Source: Cyanobacteriota bacterium SRBZ.bins.94.201705
Lineage (GTDB): Bacteria > Cyanobacteriota > Cyanobacteriia > Cyanobacteriales > Cyanobacteriaceae
Length of the DNA stretch: 64,000 nucleotides
Assembly (NCBI GenBank): GCA_030549855.1
Contig: JAUQQP010000005.1
Span: forward strand, 1 to 64,000
Direction of reading: 5' to 3'
Shown here piece by piece: positions 18,516-29,142 of this stretch. Position 1 is the first letter of the stretch; every line of letters starts with the position of its first letter. A program made the translations under genes and the position numbers. The notes beneath the pieces are model-generated. The model did no database searches, was not told where the DNA came from, and was given only the letters and a program-made list of their open reading frames with translations.

Positions 18516-19574
18516 ATGATTGTAGTAATGAAGGTGGGGACACCGGAAGAGGAAATAACCAGGGTGAGTGAGGAATTAGCCGGTTGGGGGTTAACACCAG
18601 AAAAGATTGTGGGCAAACACAAGGTGGTTATAGGCTTGGTGGGGGAAACGGCTACCCTCAATCCTGAACACATCCAGGAGATAAGTCCTTGGATTGAGAG
18701 TGTGTTGAGGGTGGAAAAGCCCTTCAAACGCGCCAGCCTCGAATTCCGTCATGGACAACCCAGTGAGGTGGTGGTGCCCACCCCCAATGGGGATGTGGTA
18801 TTCGGCATGGGGCATCCCGTAGTAGTAGTAGCTGGCCCCTGTTCGGTGGAAAATGAAGAAATGATCATCGAAACCGCTAAAAAAGTGAAACAGGCGGGGG
18901 CTAAACTGTTAAGGGGGGGCGCCTACAAACCCAGGACTTCTCCCTACTCCTTCCAAGGACATGGGGAAAGTGCTTTAGAATTACTAGCAGCCGCTAAAGA
19001 AGCCACCGGTTTGGGAGTAGTCACTGAGGTAATGGACGCCGCCGACTTGGACAAAATTGCCGAAGTGGCCGACATTCTTCAAATAGGCGCCAGAAACATG
19101 CAGAATTTCTCCTTGCTGAAGAAGGTGGGGCGACAACCTAAACCTGTACTCCTCAAACGGGGCATGTCTGCTACCATCACCGAATGGCTAATGGCGGCTG
19201 AATACATCCTCGCTGCCGGTAACCCCAATGTCATCCTCTGTGAGAGGGGCATTCGGGCCTTTGACTCCGAGTACGTTCGTAATGTCTTAGATTTATCTGT
19301 AATACCAGTGTTACGGTCGATTACCCACCTGCCCATTATGATCGACCCAAGTCATGGCACCGGCAAGGCAGAATTTGTACCAAGCATGGCTATGGCGGCG
19401 GTGGCGGCAGGGACTGATTCTCTGATGATAGAAGTACACCCCAACCCCTCCAAAGCCCTCTCTGATGGCCCTCAGTCTTTGACTCCACAAGCCTTTTCTG
19501 AATTGATGCAACAGTTGGCGGTAATCGGCAAAACCCTCAACCGTTGGGAAACCCCACAACCCGCCTATCTCTAG
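18516..19574 (+). CDS. aroF: 3-deoxy-7-phosphoheptulonate (DAHP) synthase
   Basis: This 352-residue protein catalyses the first shikimate-pathway step, joining phosphoenolpyruvate and erythrose 4-phosphate. Residues 1-70 form the ferredoxin-like domain ([14 protein letters not shown] start) of the AroAI-beta class, which can take part in allosteric control. The barrel carries [37 protein letters not shown] and [10 protein letters not shown]. The ATG follows GAGGGAAGG. Its stop overlaps the stop of the convergent ClC gene by four bases (CTAG). Confidence 0.95.
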   Translation: MIVVMKVGTPEEEITRVSEELAGWGLTPEKIVGKHKVVIGLVGETATLNPEHIQEISPWIESVLRVEKPFKRASLEFRHGQPSEVVVPTPNGDVVFGMGHPVVVVAGPCSVENEEMIIETAKKVKQAGAKLLRGGAYKPRTSPYSFQGHGESALELLAAAKEATGLGVVTEVMDAADLDKIAEVADILQIGARNMQNFSLLKKVGRQPKPVLLKRGMSATITEWLMAAEYILAAGNPNVILCERGIRAFDSEYVRNVLDLSVIPVLRSITHLPIMIDPSHGTGKAEFVPSMAMAAVAAGTDSLMIEVHPNPSKALSDGPQSLTPQAFSELMQQLAVIGKTLNRWETPQPAYL

Positions 19575-22252
19575 GCTTTTGGCGGCAGCGCAATAATTAT
19601 CACTGTGGTATTTAACTTCTGGGCGAGTAACCAAGGGAGTGAACTTGCCCAGATTCTTTTTAAAAGACTTTCCCGAGAAGCCCCCACAATCAACAACTGA
19701 CAGGGATGAGTTTCCAGGGTGTTGGCTAAAGCCGGCATAATCTCCCCCTCCTCTTCAACAATTATTGGCAGCGTCTGAATAACTCCCTGGGGTAGTTTTT
19801 CTCGCAGGCGGGATTCAACCTGCTTTAGATAATCCCATTCCTCCTTATTCTCCTTGCCACAAAATACCCTGACCAGCCATAGAGGGGGCAATCGGCCACT
19901 ATATACCCCCATCAATGGGGGAATTAGACTTAACCCCCCCTTTATATTGGGCCCCCCTCCCACCGACACAAACACCTCACCTTCGCCATCAGCGTAGGGG
20001 TAACATTCTTTCCTCCCCCCTAGCTTCACTAATATAATTTTACAGTTGGCATATTTGAGCAGTTTGTCCACCAGTCGGCAAAAAACCACCTCATTTTCCC
20101 CCTCCGGTTGCCACCCCATCAGGAGAATATTTACAGGCTTTTTTCTGACTGTCTCTAGTATTACATCTGAACGTCTATGGGCTACTACAAGGCGAGTGTG
20201 GATGGGGATTTTCTCCCTCCTACCCATCCTCTCCAAAAGGTGCAGGCTGTGACGAGGGGTGCGACTGTCTACCTGGGCTTGGCGGGGAGGCTGATGGGAG
20301 GGCACTTTAATGATGTATAAACCCTCGATTTCATAGTTGTATTCCCTCGCCAAGGCGGCAGCAATTTTCCCTAAACCCCGCAAATGCCATTTCCTCTCAG
20401 ACCCAATTACCAGCAGTATACAACCTTTTACTTGACTGACAGGGGAGCGGGTCCTATATATGGTATAACTGGGGGAGAAAATCCTAGATATGTCCCCCTT
20501 TAACTGTTTGGCTTCTGCCCTAATAATATCACTACGGGTTATAATACCCACTAAACGCCCATTGTCCACCACTGGCAGTCTGGAAACCCCATAGCGGTTT
20601 AGTAAATACAGCACATCACTAAGACTAGTTTGTGTCTCCACCACTAGGGGGTTTTTTGTCATAATATCTCCCACATAAGCCTCTTGTTTGTCGGCATTAA
20701 TGCCCTCTAAATCCGACCGTGTCACTATGCCTACTACCCTTTCCCCCTCCACCACGGGGAAGCCACGATGATGGGAAGCTGCCATCTTCTCTAACAACTG
20801 TCCCACTGTCGTCTTTGGGGTGACGGTTTCTACCCGCCTCTGCATTACCTCCCCCGCAGTAAGGGAAAGCAGAAAACCACCCCACTCCTCCTCTGACTTC
20901 GTCTGCCACTGATAACCCTCTGGCGAATTTTTTTGTACTGTTTCGGCAAAATAGTGGGCAACGGCACAGCAAATCATCAAGGGCAAGACTAAATTAAAAT
21001 CCCCATTTAACTCGAAAATCATAATAATAGCCGTAACAGGCACCCTCACCACTGCCGTGAAAAAAGCGCCCATCCCCGCCAAGGCAAAGGTTGTAGTAGC
21101 AGAAGTGTGAGAAATATAGGCCTCTAAATCCCCTACCAGATAACCCAAAGATGAACCCATCACCAATGCCGGCGCAAACAACCCCCCAGGCGCCCCAGAG
21201 CCCGCCGCGATAATAGTTAGGACATAATGGGATATAAATACCAGGGCTATCTGTTGTGTATTCAACTCTCCCCGCACCAGCCAATCCGTTAAACCGGCAT
21301 TGTTTAGGAAAAAAGGGGGGAGAATTGCTACCCATATCCCGGAAATACAAGCCGCTATACTCACCCTTACAGACAAGGGCAATGGTAGTTTTTGATACCA
21401 TCTACTGCTGATGGCCACACTGCGATTAAATAAAGCCCCCAATATCCCCGCCACCATCCCCAGGAAAAGATAAAAAGGTATATCCCCCAAAGACACCTCT
21501 ACTGCCCTCTGGGAAACCATCTTTACACTGGCAGACCGGAACAACAAGGAAACCATTGCCCCAGTAAAAGAAGCCACAATAGCTATCTCCAGTGTCCAGT
21601 TGGAAACGTCTCTCATTAACTCCTCTGCTACAAACATAATACCGGCAAGAGGAGTATTAAAGCCCGCCGCCAAACCCGCCGCCGCCCCCGCCGCAATCAT
21701 CTGTCGACGGTGTTGGGGGGATGTAGGTACATGACGAGTTAACTCCCCTGCCAAAGCCGCACCGATATGCACAGTAGGCGCCCTCCTCCCTAACGTCAAC
21801 CCCGCCCCTAAAGCCAAAATCGTCCCCAAGATTTTTGTTATAGCTACATTAAACGACAAAGGTACTTGAGAAGGACGGGCAATGGCAGCCTTGATTTGGG
21901 GAATGCCACCGCCAGCAGCACTAGGACAAAAAGTCTCCACCAACCACCCAGCCAAGAATCCCCAAAACAAACCCCATACTGGTAAAATGGCAATGGCCCC
22001 CCAGTGAGATACCAGTCTTAAACGATAAGAGCCTAACAAGTTAATTCCCTCTTTTAGCAGCAAAGCCGCCAGGGCAGAGAAAACCCCAATCAGACAAGCC
22101 TCTATCAGGGCGTATCGTGGCGAAATCCCCTCCTTTGCCCATGAAACTGCGCCCCAGTGAGATAGTATTTTACGAAATGTAAAGCCCTTCACTGTACCCC
22201 AAGCTAGTAAAAGCAAAAATGGAAATAAGAAGAACAACCCCCCAATCCCCAC
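19571..22252 (-). CDS. ClC-family chloride channel with CBS pair and tandem Usp domains
   Basis: This 893-residue membrane protein has three parts: a ClC core (about 40-450), a CBS pair (about 470-590; [14 protein letters not shown], then [10 protein letters not shown]) and two UspA-like domains (about 605-893). Ion-pathway motifs: GGGIPQ (114-119), GRRAPTV (155-161) and [13 protein letters not shown]. The position of the gating glutamate of exchangers (GREGP) is Arg157, so H+-coupled exchange by the E. coli mechanism is not expected. The Usp and CBS domains suggest control by adenine nucleotides. It faces the PP2C gene across a 53-base divergent gap. Confidence 0.92.
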   Translation of the reverse strand: MGIGGLFFLFPFLLLLAWGTVKGFTFRKILSHWGAVSWAKEGISPRYALIEACLIGVFSALAALLLKEGINLLGSYRLRLVSHWGAIAILPVWGLFWGFLAGWLVETFCPSAAGGGIPQIKAAIARPSQVPLSFNVAITKILGTILALGAGLTLGRRAPTVHIGAALAGELTRHVPTSPQHRRQMIAAGAAAGLAAGFNTPLAGIMFVAEELMRDVSNWTLEIAIVASFTGAMVSLLFRSASVKMVSQRAVEVSLGDIPFYLFLGMVAGILGALFNRSVAISSRWYQKLPLPLSVRVSIAACISGIWVAILPPFFLNNAGLTDWLVRGELNTQQIALVFISHYVLTIIAAGSGAPGGLFAPALVMGSSLGYLVGDLEAYISHTSATTTFALAGMGAFFTAVVRVPVTAIIMIFELNGDFNLVLPLMICCAVAHYFAETVQKNSPEGYQWQTKSEEEWGGFLLSLTAGEVMQRRVETVTPKTTVGQLLEKMAASHHRGFPVVEGERVVGIVTRSDLEGINADKQEAYVGDIMTKNPLVVETQTSLSDVLYLLNRYGVSRLPVVDNGRLVGIITRSDIIRAEAKQLKGDISRIFSPSYTIYRTRSPVSQVKGCILLVIGSERKWHLRGLGKIAAALAREYNYEIEGLYIIKVPSHQPPRQAQVDSRTPRHSLHLLERMGRREKIPIHTRLVVAHRRSDVILETVRKKPVNILLMGWQPEGENEVVFCRLVDKLLKYANCKIILVKLGGRKECYPYADGEGEVFVSVGGGPNIKGGLSLIPPLMGVYSGRLPPLWLVRVFCGKENKEEWDYLKQVESRLREKLPQGVIQTLPIIVEEEGEIMPALANTLETHPCQLLIVGASRESLLKRIWASSLPWLLAQKLNTTVIIIALPPKA

Positions 22253-22305
22253 CCCCGCCCTTGCTCCTATAATAGGTGAATTAGTAAATAGTTGGAAATG
22301 TTCCT

Positions 22306-24081
22306 ATGCCCACCAGTACTGCAACCAACACCTATCAAGGGATTATATCCTGCCCCCTGGGTAAAACCCTTCGTATCCCCTTCCCTCCCCCCGGTGATGC
22401 CTCCCAACGATACACCCTGGTGACACCTCTGCCTCCCTCCTCCCTGTCCCCCTACGCCACAGTAGACAACCGTCAGTATTTTAGCATCCTTGTCCAAGAT
22501 ACTGACCCCGAGGCTAAGACTATTTTGGATCAGAATCTGGAAACTATTGATGATTTTGAAAAAGAAAGTCTAAAACAGGCTGGAATCCCAGAATTGGCCT
22601 TTATTTATCTTACCCTCGCAGAACATAGTCCTACCATACCAGAATTACTCGATGCCTGGCTAGACAAGGAGTCTGACCAAGAAATTGTCATCATTGGCCA
22701 TAATAGTGACGCCCAGTCTCTCAGTCAGTACTGGCAGCACTACCCCCCTAAGCCCCAACAGGTACTAGACCTGCTAAAATACATGACCAAGTTGTGGCGT
22801 GTCTTCAATAAACTCAATTGCCGCAACAGCCTATTGGTGCTGGAAAATCTCAGGACAGACAATGGTGAGACTCTCCTGTTAGACAGGGTTTATCTGGACG
22901 CCGCCAATAATCCCCCTTCCCTACGACAACTGGTACAAACTTGGGCCGATTTACTCCTAGATTTGGACGAGAAATACCAAACCTGGATTGAGGATTTGAT
23001 GACTAAAATCGAATCGGGAGTTATCGAATCCCCCAAACAACTACGGACAGAATTGGATGGCCTTTCTCAACAGTTGGAGGTGGAATCCTTCCTGGAAGAA
23101 GAATCTTTAAATATCTCCCCCGAAGAAGATGTTTTGAAAACAGTGGCTGAGGCTATGGGAGAAGAAGAGGCTGCCTCCGCCGAGGCCACCCGCGTCAACC
23201 TCCCTGAGGGGGATGATCAACCTACCCTTGTCCTCCCCATGCGTCTCCTCAGCGTCACAGATGCCGCCCTCAGTGACGTAGGCCGTCGTCGCAGCCACAA
23301 CGAAGACTATTTTGCTATGGAAACCTACATCCGTAAATCGGAAACCACTAAGGGCACATACCTCAACGCCAGGGGATTATACATTGTCTGTGACGGCATG
23401 GGAGGACATGCTAGTGGAGAAGTCGCTAGTGCCACCGCTGTACAATGTTTGACTACCTATTTTGAACAACACTGGCCGGAAAATCAATTGCCCTCCGAAG
23501 AAACCATCCGCAAAGGAATTTTAATGGCCAATGATACTATTTTCGCCCTCAATCAGGATAAAGGGCAAGTAGGGGCAGGGCGCATGGGCACCACTGTTGC
23601 TATGGTGCTGTTACAAGACACCAAGGTGGCTATCGCCCACGTAGGAGACACTCGTGTCTATAGGCTTACCAGGAAATGGGGGTTAGAACAGTTAACTCTG
23701 GACCACAGCGTAGCTCAAATGGAAATACAACAAGGAGTGGAACCAGATATAGCCTATGGCCGTGCCGACGCTCACCAGTTGACTCAAGCCTTAGGCCCAA
23801 GGGATAGTAATCATGTCCACCCGGAAATCCAATTTTTTGACCTCAAAGAAGACACTCTCTTTATCCTCTGCTCTGACGGCCTTTATGATAATAATCTGCT
23901 AGAAAATCACTGGGAAAAAACCCTCCTACCCCTCATTAGTTCCAGGGCTAGTTTAGACGAGGGAGTCTCCCAACTTATTGACTTGGGCAATCAAATCAAT
24001 GGCCATGACAATCTCACCTGTGTCCTTGTCCGCATCAAAGTCCAACCCAACCTAGAAGGCATGGCCGGTTTCTACCGCTAA
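22306..24081 (+). CDS. PP2C-family serine/threonine phosphatase with long N-terminal region
   Basis: This 591-residue protein has a C-terminal PPM/PP2C domain (about 315-585) with all metal-site motifs: SHNEDYF (330-336), VCDGMGGH, AHVGDTRVYR, CSDGLYD and GHDNLTC. The N-terminal 310 residues are specific to cyanobacterial homologues. They read like a degenerate, non-catalytic kinase-type or FHA-like module (LRTDNGETLLLDRVY), but I cannot assign it. The substrate is unknown. It is divergent from the ClC gene; no kinase gene is adjacent. Confidence 0.9.
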   Translation: MPTSTATNTYQGIISCPLGKTLRIPFPPPGDASQRYTLVTPLPPSSLSPYATVDNRQYFSILVQDTDPEAKTILDQNLETIDDFEKESLKQAGIPELAFIYLTLAEHSPTIPELLDAWLDKESDQEIVIIGHNSDAQSLSQYWQHYPPKPQQVLDLLKYMTKLWRVFNKLNCRNSLLVLENLRTDNGETLLLDRVYLDAANNPPSLRQLVQTWADLLLDLDEKYQTWIEDLMTKIESGVIESPKQLRTELDGLSQQLEVESFLEEESLNISPEEDVLKTVAEAMGEEEAASAEATRVNLPEGDDQPTLVLPMRLLSVTDAALSDVGRRRSHNEDYFAMETYIRKSETTKGTYLNARGLYIVCDGMGGHASGEVASATAVQCLTTYFEQHWPENQLPSEETIRKGILMANDTIFALNQDKGQVGAGRMGTTVAMVLLQDTKVAIAHVGDTRVYRLTRKWGLEQLTLDHSVAQMEIQQGVEPDIAYGRADAHQLTQALGPRDSNHVHPEIQFFDLKEDTLFILCSDGLYDNNLLENHWEKTLLPLISSRASLDEGVSQLIDLGNQINGHDNLTCVLVRIKVQPNLEGMAGFYR

Positions 24082-24168
24082 TTTTTATTTTTGGTCTTTT
24101 GTTTCTGCTTTTTTTTATTTAAAATTTATTTTTTTCGTATCCTTTTGATTCTAATTAGCAAGAAATAT

Positions 24169-25575
24169 ATGAAAACAGAGGATCTAACTGATTCTTCTGC
24201 TTTAAACCTGAAATATTTAATCAGAAAAAAAGAACTGTCTCCCCTGGAATTATTAGAAATTTATACTAGTAGGATAGAAAAATACGCGGAGACTCTGGGT
24301 TGTTTTGCCTACCTAGACATAGAAGGGGCATTGGCTAAAGCTAGAAGACAAACAGAAATACTGGGTAAAACAACAGACACCTCCACCCTGCCACCCTTTT
24401 TCGGCCTACCTACCGCTATCAAAGACTTATACGCCGTAGAGGGAATGCCCACCGGTTATGGTAACGCCTTCTTACAGGCTAAAAAACAAGTTGCCACCTA
24501 TTCGGAGGAAATCACCAAAAAACTAGAAGCCGCCGGTTTTATTATTATAGGCAAAACCACCACCTCGGAATTTGGTACCCTCCCCTATATCGAATCCCCC
24601 GGCTTACCCCCCTGTCGTAACCCCTGGAATCTAGAATACACCGCAGGGGGCTCATCTGGGGGGGCAGCCGCTGCCGTAGCCGCCAGTTTACTCCCCTTGG
24701 CACCAGCCTCCGATGGCGGTGGTTCCATTCGCGGCCCCGCCTTTTGTTGTGGTATAGTGGGTCTAAAACCATCCCGGGGGCGTATCTCTAATGCCCCAGC
24801 CGGCGAATACCCCGGCGGTATTGCTACTCATGGCTGTCTCACCCGCACCGTAGCCGATAGTGCCGCCCTTCTTGACATCCTCAGCGGTTATGTGCTAGGA
24901 GATCCTTACTGGTTACCTAACCCCCAAACTCCCTTTTTAGACTCCATCTTCTCACCCCCACCACCCCTCAAAATCGCCTTTACCACCTCCCTCTTACCCT
25001 CCCCCCCAGTCCATCCCTCCATAAAAAGCCAGGTAGAAGCCGTTGCCCGTATTTTGGAGAGGATGGGACATCAACTTATACCCATCTCCCCCGATTTTAC
25101 CCCCCTAGTTGAGCCCTTTAAACTCATCTGGCAATCCTCCCTTACCTCCCTGGCTGTCCCCCCTTCTATTCTCAGCCCCATGAATCAATGGTTGTTAGCT
25201 AACGCCCCTGATTTAGGCACTTATTTGAGGGCTTTGGCCCAAATGCATCAGATTTCTCGCCAAATACTCTCTCTTTTCCAAAATTTTGACATCTTACTCT
25301 TGCCAACTTACCTTTTCCCCCCAATCAAAATAGGCGCCTGGAGTCAAAAATCCCCAGAAGAAACCCTTTCTGAAATTATCCGTTGGATTAACCCCTGTCC
25401 CCCCTTTAACGCCACCGGACAGCCTGCCATTTCCCTTCCCACCGGCTTCACCGATGATGGCCTCCCTCTGGGCATCCAACTGGTTGCTAAACCCGCCCAC
25501 GAGGCCCTCCTCCTTCAACTGGCCCATCACCTAGAACTATCCCTCCCCAAAAAGCAAAGAACACCCCCATTCTAG
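24169..25575 (+). CDS. Amidase signature family protein
   Basis: This 468-residue hydrolase has the complete Ser-cisSer-Lys triad: Lys85 (AIKDLYAV), Ser162 in GGSSGG and Ser186 in DGGGSIRGPA. The spacing of 24 between the serines is the canonical value. It is an amidase or GatA paralogue; GatA itself is usually longer and closer to its family consensus, so this is probably a small-molecule amidase of unknown substrate. I place the start at ATG 24169. An in-frame TTG at 24091 adds a Phe-rich stretch in a T-rich spacer and is probably not used. Confidence 0.88.
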   Translation: MKTEDLTDSSALNLKYLIRKKELSPLELLEIYTSRIEKYAETLGCFAYLDIEGALAKARRQTEILGKTTDTSTLPPFFGLPTAIKDLYAVEGMPTGYGNAFLQAKKQVATYSEEITKKLEAAGFIIIGKTTTSEFGTLPYIESPGLPPCRNPWNLEYTAGGSSGGAAAAVAASLLPLAPASDGGGSIRGPAFCCGIVGLKPSRGRISNAPAGEYPGGIATHGCLTRTVADSAALLDILSGYVLGDPYWLPNPQTPFLDSIFSPPPPLKIAFTTSLLPSPPVHPSIKSQVEAVARILERMGHQLIPISPDFTPLVEPFKLIWQSSLTSLAVPPSILSPMNQWLLANAPDLGTYLRALAQMHQISRQILSLFQNFDILLLPTYLFPPIKIGAWSQKSPEETLSEIIRWINPCPPFNATGQPAISLPTGFTDDGLPLGIQLVAKPAHEALLLQLAHHLELSLPKKQRTPPF

Positions 25576-26086
25576 TTTCTACCTCCATCAAATCATATAT
25601 TTTTTTTTTTGTCAAGTCTTTTTTCTACTGTCACAACCCTTAGTCCCCAGTTGTTGACTGTCAAGTGGCAATTGTCAAAACTGCCTCTCTAAACTGCAAT
25701 TTCGCCCGTTATTACAACAGCAGAAAAAGCACAAATATTCCCCCATCCCAATAACAATTACCTTCTTCCCTTCATCTGGACCTGGCCCATTTGAATACAC
25801 TCCCTTTTCTCTGAAATTGTCTTAAATTTATAATCATTTTACCGGAACATCCTCTTCAGCTATTTCAGTATCTTATGATTAATTTACTGTTGTTAACCTG
25901 GATATATTATATACACCTTTTAAATTTTAGGCTATATTGCCTCCCTATTAATTCTGTTATTAATGCCATATTTTATTCCCAAGGCCATGTCCCAAACTAT
26001 TTTTTCCACCTATTCTCCCTAGGGTAAATTATGTTATCATTGATGACAGTCGCCGGCAACTTTTATTCTAAGTTACACGGCTTTTT
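25576..26086. other. AT-rich 511-base gap with TGTCA motifs
   Basis: No gene is seen. The left third holds a 12-base T run (about 25599-25611) and four TGTCA cores in 70 bases, including the perfect palindrome TTGACTGTCAA at 25654-25664. The rest is a pyrimidine-rich spacer. A TATGTTATCAT near 26029 could be the -10 region for the GT4 gene. Confidence 0.45.
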
Positions 26087-27397
26087 ATGGTAAGTGATAG
26101 TAAAAATTTGAGGGTGTTATTAGTTATTGAACAGTGTAATCCCCACCTTTCTTCTGTGCCTTTGGTAGGCTATCAATTATACCGGGAAATTAGCCAACTT
26201 GCCCATGTTACCCTTGTTACCCACCAGAGGAATAAAAAAGCCCTGGAACAACAAAAAGATATAGACCATACTAGGATTATATACATCAATGAAAGCCGAT
26301 TTATCAGCAAATACTATAAAATAGCCCGGGTTATATCCTCTAAACCAAAAGGAGGTATAAACTGGCCACTACTTCACACTCTTACCTATCCAGTATACGC
26401 GGAATTCAACAACAAGGTCTATAATCATTTCAGGCAAAGTGTTTTGGCTAAAAAATATGATATTGTCCACGGAATAACCCCCATGATGCCTAGATACCCC
26501 TTCAAAATAATAAAGGCATGTCTACAGTCTAAAACCCCCTTTATTCTTGGGCCGGTTAATGGAGGTGTGCCTTTCCCACCAGGCTTTTCTGATATAGCCA
26601 AGAGGGAAAATGCAAGTCTTAACTTTTTAAGGGATATAGGTAGATTTGTTATCCCTGGATATAGAGAAACCTACACAAAAGCTACCAAGATATTGGCAGG
26701 TTCTACTTATACCTTAAACCAGCTTAAAAATCTGTTTAATATTACTGATGAAAGAATAACTTTATTATACGAAAATGGAGTAAGTGAACATTTTTTTTAT
26801 ATACCTAGAAGCAGGAAGAAAGCAGAAGAAAAAATAAACCTACTGTTTGTGGGAAGACTTGTGCCCTATAAAGGTGCAGATATGGTAATTAGGGCAATTT
26901 CCCACTTGAAACCCGGCTGGAGAAAGCGAATTCATCTCACCATAGTAGGAGACGGGGAGGAAAAAAATTATCTCCAAAAATTAGCAAGGGAATTGGGACT
27001 AGAAGAAACAGTACAATTTACGGGATGGGTGTCACAGCCAGAAACCTTCCAGTTTTACAAAACCGCCGATATTTTCTGTTTTCCCTCCGTGAGAGAATTC
27101 GGAGGGGCAGTGGTGTTGGAAGCCATGGCCAGTGGGTTGCCCTGTATTGTAGTCAACAATGGCGGCATTGGGGAATATGTCACTGAAAAAACAGGCTTCA
27201 AAATCGAACCAATTTCTAGAAAATATGTAGTTCAACAATTGGCAGAGAAAATAGAATTTTTACTAGAAAATGAAGACATAAGACTAAAAATGTCTGAAAG
27301 TGCCATCATCAGGGCAAGAGAATTTACCTGGCCCAATAAAGCACAAAAAATCCTCCACCTCTACCACCAGGCAGTTAATTGTTACTCTCCAAAATAG
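26087..27397 (+). CDS. Glycosyltransferase family 4 protein
   Basis: This 436-residue GT-B protein has an N-terminal acceptor domain (about 8-220) and a C-terminal donor domain (INLLFVGRLVPYKGADMVIRA, TIVGDG, VQFTGWV). The retaining GT4 E-x7-E signature is in REFGGAVVLEAMASGLP. Members add sugars to exopolysaccharide or lipid-linked intermediates. No other polysaccharide gene is adjacent and the gene sits between a long AT-rich leader and a pseudogene, which fits an acquired or mobile segment. Donor and acceptor are unknown. Confidence 0.9.
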   Translation: MVSDSKNLRVLLVIEQCNPHLSSVPLVGYQLYREISQLAHVTLVTHQRNKKALEQQKDIDHTRIIYINESRFISKYYKIARVISSKPKGGINWPLLHTLTYPVYAEFNNKVYNHFRQSVLAKKYDIVHGITPMMPRYPFKIIKACLQSKTPFILGPVNGGVPFPPGFSDIAKRENASLNFLRDIGRFVIPGYRETYTKATKILAGSTYTLNQLKNLFNITDERITLLYENGVSEHFFYIPRSRKKAEEKINLLFVGRLVPYKGADMVIRAISHLKPGWRKRIHLTIVGDGEEKNYLQKLARELGLEETVQFTGWVSQPETFQFYKTADIFCFPSVREFGGAVVLEAMASGLPCIVVNNGGIGEYVTEKTGFKIEPISRKYVVQQLAEKIEFLLENEDIRLKMSESAIIRAREFTWPNKAQKILHLYHQAVNCYSPK

Positions 27398-27421
27398 CCT
27401 TTGGCCTACGGCGGAATTGAC

Positions 27422-27964
27422 TCATTGTTTTTCCAGCCAGCTTGTTAAGTATTCTAGGCTATTAAAGTCCAACAAATTCTACCCCTTTCTAGTGTTTCTA
27501 TATGTAAAGCCATCATCCTTGTTTTTAATTCTTCTAGGATTTCTCCCTTCGGGTAGACGAAGGAGAAGTTGTTTTCCTCTTCAATTCCCTGCCGCAACCC
27601 TTCTTGTCTTCCCAGTTGCAACCCTTCTTGTAATCCTTGTTGTCGAATTGGGGCAACTTTTTCCTGGAAAAGACTTCTCAATGTCTTGATTAATTCCTCC
27701 TCTGCTTTATCCCGTTTGCTTTTGTCTCTAGCTTCCAGTTTGGCCAACAAGCCATATATCAATTCTAGTACCTCTTCTCGGTGAGGGGAGGAAGAAGGCA
27801 ATTGTTGTGGCTGTCTTATAGCTTTGAGTTGTACTTTTCCCCCCTAAAAAAATCCTTAACCAAATAGTCTCCACCGGCAACTGATGGATGGCGATAATAC
27901 CTGTGTATAAAGGGTGGCAGAAAATACACTTCGGTTGTAAAAAAGCCCCAAATTGTTTTACCAT
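27422..27964 (-). pseudogene. Remnant of an Rpn/DUF4351-type cyanobacterial nuclease gene
   Basis: The C-terminal half of an Rpn-like (PD-(D/E)XK, putative transposase) protein can be read leftward in pieces. QLPVETIWLRIF lies near 27890-27860. The frame then shifts to SPHREEVLELIYGLLAKLEA and the Gln/Gly repeat QQGLQEGLQLGRQEGLRQG (27790-27580). A second shift leads to LLDFNSLEYLTSWLEKQ and a stop at 27422, the usual DUF4351-type end. At least two frameshifts are needed, the first at a run of seven T's. The N-terminal nuclease half is not recognisable upstream, so the gene is dead. Confidence 0.65.
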
Positions 27965-28344
27965 TTACCGGGGAATAGTAGATGTGATTATCCAAGGGAA
28001 AGCCAGACTTGCTATAAGACTTTCGTCTCTCCTTGCCTCTCTTGAAAGACTATTATGCAGTTGTATTAATTTTCCCAGACAGGGGCGGATTTGTTTTGCA
28101 CTCTTCACCGGATTGCGGTTTACTTCCAAAAAATTACAACCAAAGACTTCCCAACAGGCCCATACAAGAGGGAAGAGGTTTGCTAGGATAAGAGAGAATG
28201 TCCATCTCTTGTCTCTGGCTAGCAAGGGTTACCCCAGCCGTCATCTTTGGGGAAATTGACTCATCAGTTGGCATAGGGGAGATTTGATTATGACAATAAT
28301 TATCCCCTACAATCTCCTGTGGATGGATAACAAATAAGGTGGGA
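27965..28344. other. Non-coding stretch beside the Rpn remnant
   Basis: Open frames here (for example 27965-28225 on the minus strand) show no family resemblance. The stretch may be the decayed N-terminal part of the Rpn-like gene. I see no RNA gene or repeat in it. Confidence 0.3.
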
Positions 28345-28403
28345 GAAAATAATAAAAAACCCGCGGCTATCCGTCACAGAAATTGTGGCAGATAAACTGC
28401 GGG
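28345..28403 (-). terminator. Rho-independent terminator of the DUF3386 gene
   Basis: On the minus strand an imperfect hairpin runs from 28403 to 28360. It has an outer stem CCCGC/GCGGG, an inner stem TATC/GATA, then GCCACA/TGTGAC around an ATTTC loop. It is followed by TTTTTTATTATTTT (28359-28346). The stop codon of the leftward gene is 27 bases before it. Confidence 0.8.
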
Positions 28404-28429
28404 AAATCTAAGTATTTAATTCTGGATTT

Positions 28430-29071
28430 TTATGCCCCTAATACTATATTAGAAAAAGTGTATTCTGTCACTGAAGTTTTGCCATTCTCTTCCTTAGTTA
28501 TCTGACGATTTGTTAGGATATAGTAATCGCCAATTTTCTCAAATTTATCCCGAAAAACACTTCTTCCCCCCTTTTGTTCCCCGGTTTCTACGTCTGTGTA
28601 AACAGAATCATAAGCGAGAGATAAATAGCCTTTTTCTGTGTGCAAAACCTCAAAAGTGTTTATGGTAACATACAGGTTGCCAACCTTGCGGTAAACTAGA
28701 GTTACAACATTGTCTTTGACTTTGTATTTGTTACCAGCAGCGGCACCACCAACAAGAATTTCTACTGCCCCATCGGCATCAGTTTGGCCAAAGGAAAAGG
28801 TATTTTCTCCATGGGCCCTTTCAAAGCTATCATTTACCCGGTGAATGGTAATTTCCCACAATTGTTGCTCCATCCCCTTCTTGGCCGGCCCGTCCTCAAT
28901 ACCAAACACGCTATACTTAAGATCGGGGGTAATTTGACCTTTTCCAGTATAAGTGCCCTCTGGGGTTTTGAGGGTAATGTCGCAGGTATATCCAGGAAAA
29001 TTCTCATCCCAGACGTATCGATTCTCGTAGGCTTTGCGAAAAACCTCTTCTGCTGTAAGAGTCTGCGTCAT
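28430..29071 (-). CDS. DUF3386 family protein
   Basis: This 213-residue protein belongs to the cyanobacterial and plastid DUF3386 family. Recognised blocks: EEVFRKAYENRYVWDENFPG, WEITIHRVNDSFERAHGENT, FSFGQTDADGAVEI and GGRSVFRDKFEKIGDYYILT. It has no signal peptide. The ATG at 29071 is chosen because AGGAG lies seven bases upstream; an in-frame extension to 29251 would run through the divergent gene's start. The role is unknown. A strong terminator follows. Confidence 0.88.
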   Translation of the reverse strand: MTQTLTAEEVFRKAYENRYVWDENFPGYTCDITLKTPEGTYTGKGQITPDLKYSVFGIEDGPAKKGMEQQLWEITIHRVNDSFERAHGENTFSFGQTDADGAVEILVGGAAAGNKYKVKDNVVTLVYRKVGNLYVTINTFEVLHTEKGYLSLAYDSVYTDVETGEQKGGRSVFRDKFEKIGDYYILTNRQITKEENGKTSVTEYTFSNIVLGA

Positions 29072-29142
29072 ATATACTCCTATATGATACTGCCTTTCTA
29101 TCCGATTATAATTGTTTATCACTAAACGGTAATTAATGGTGC

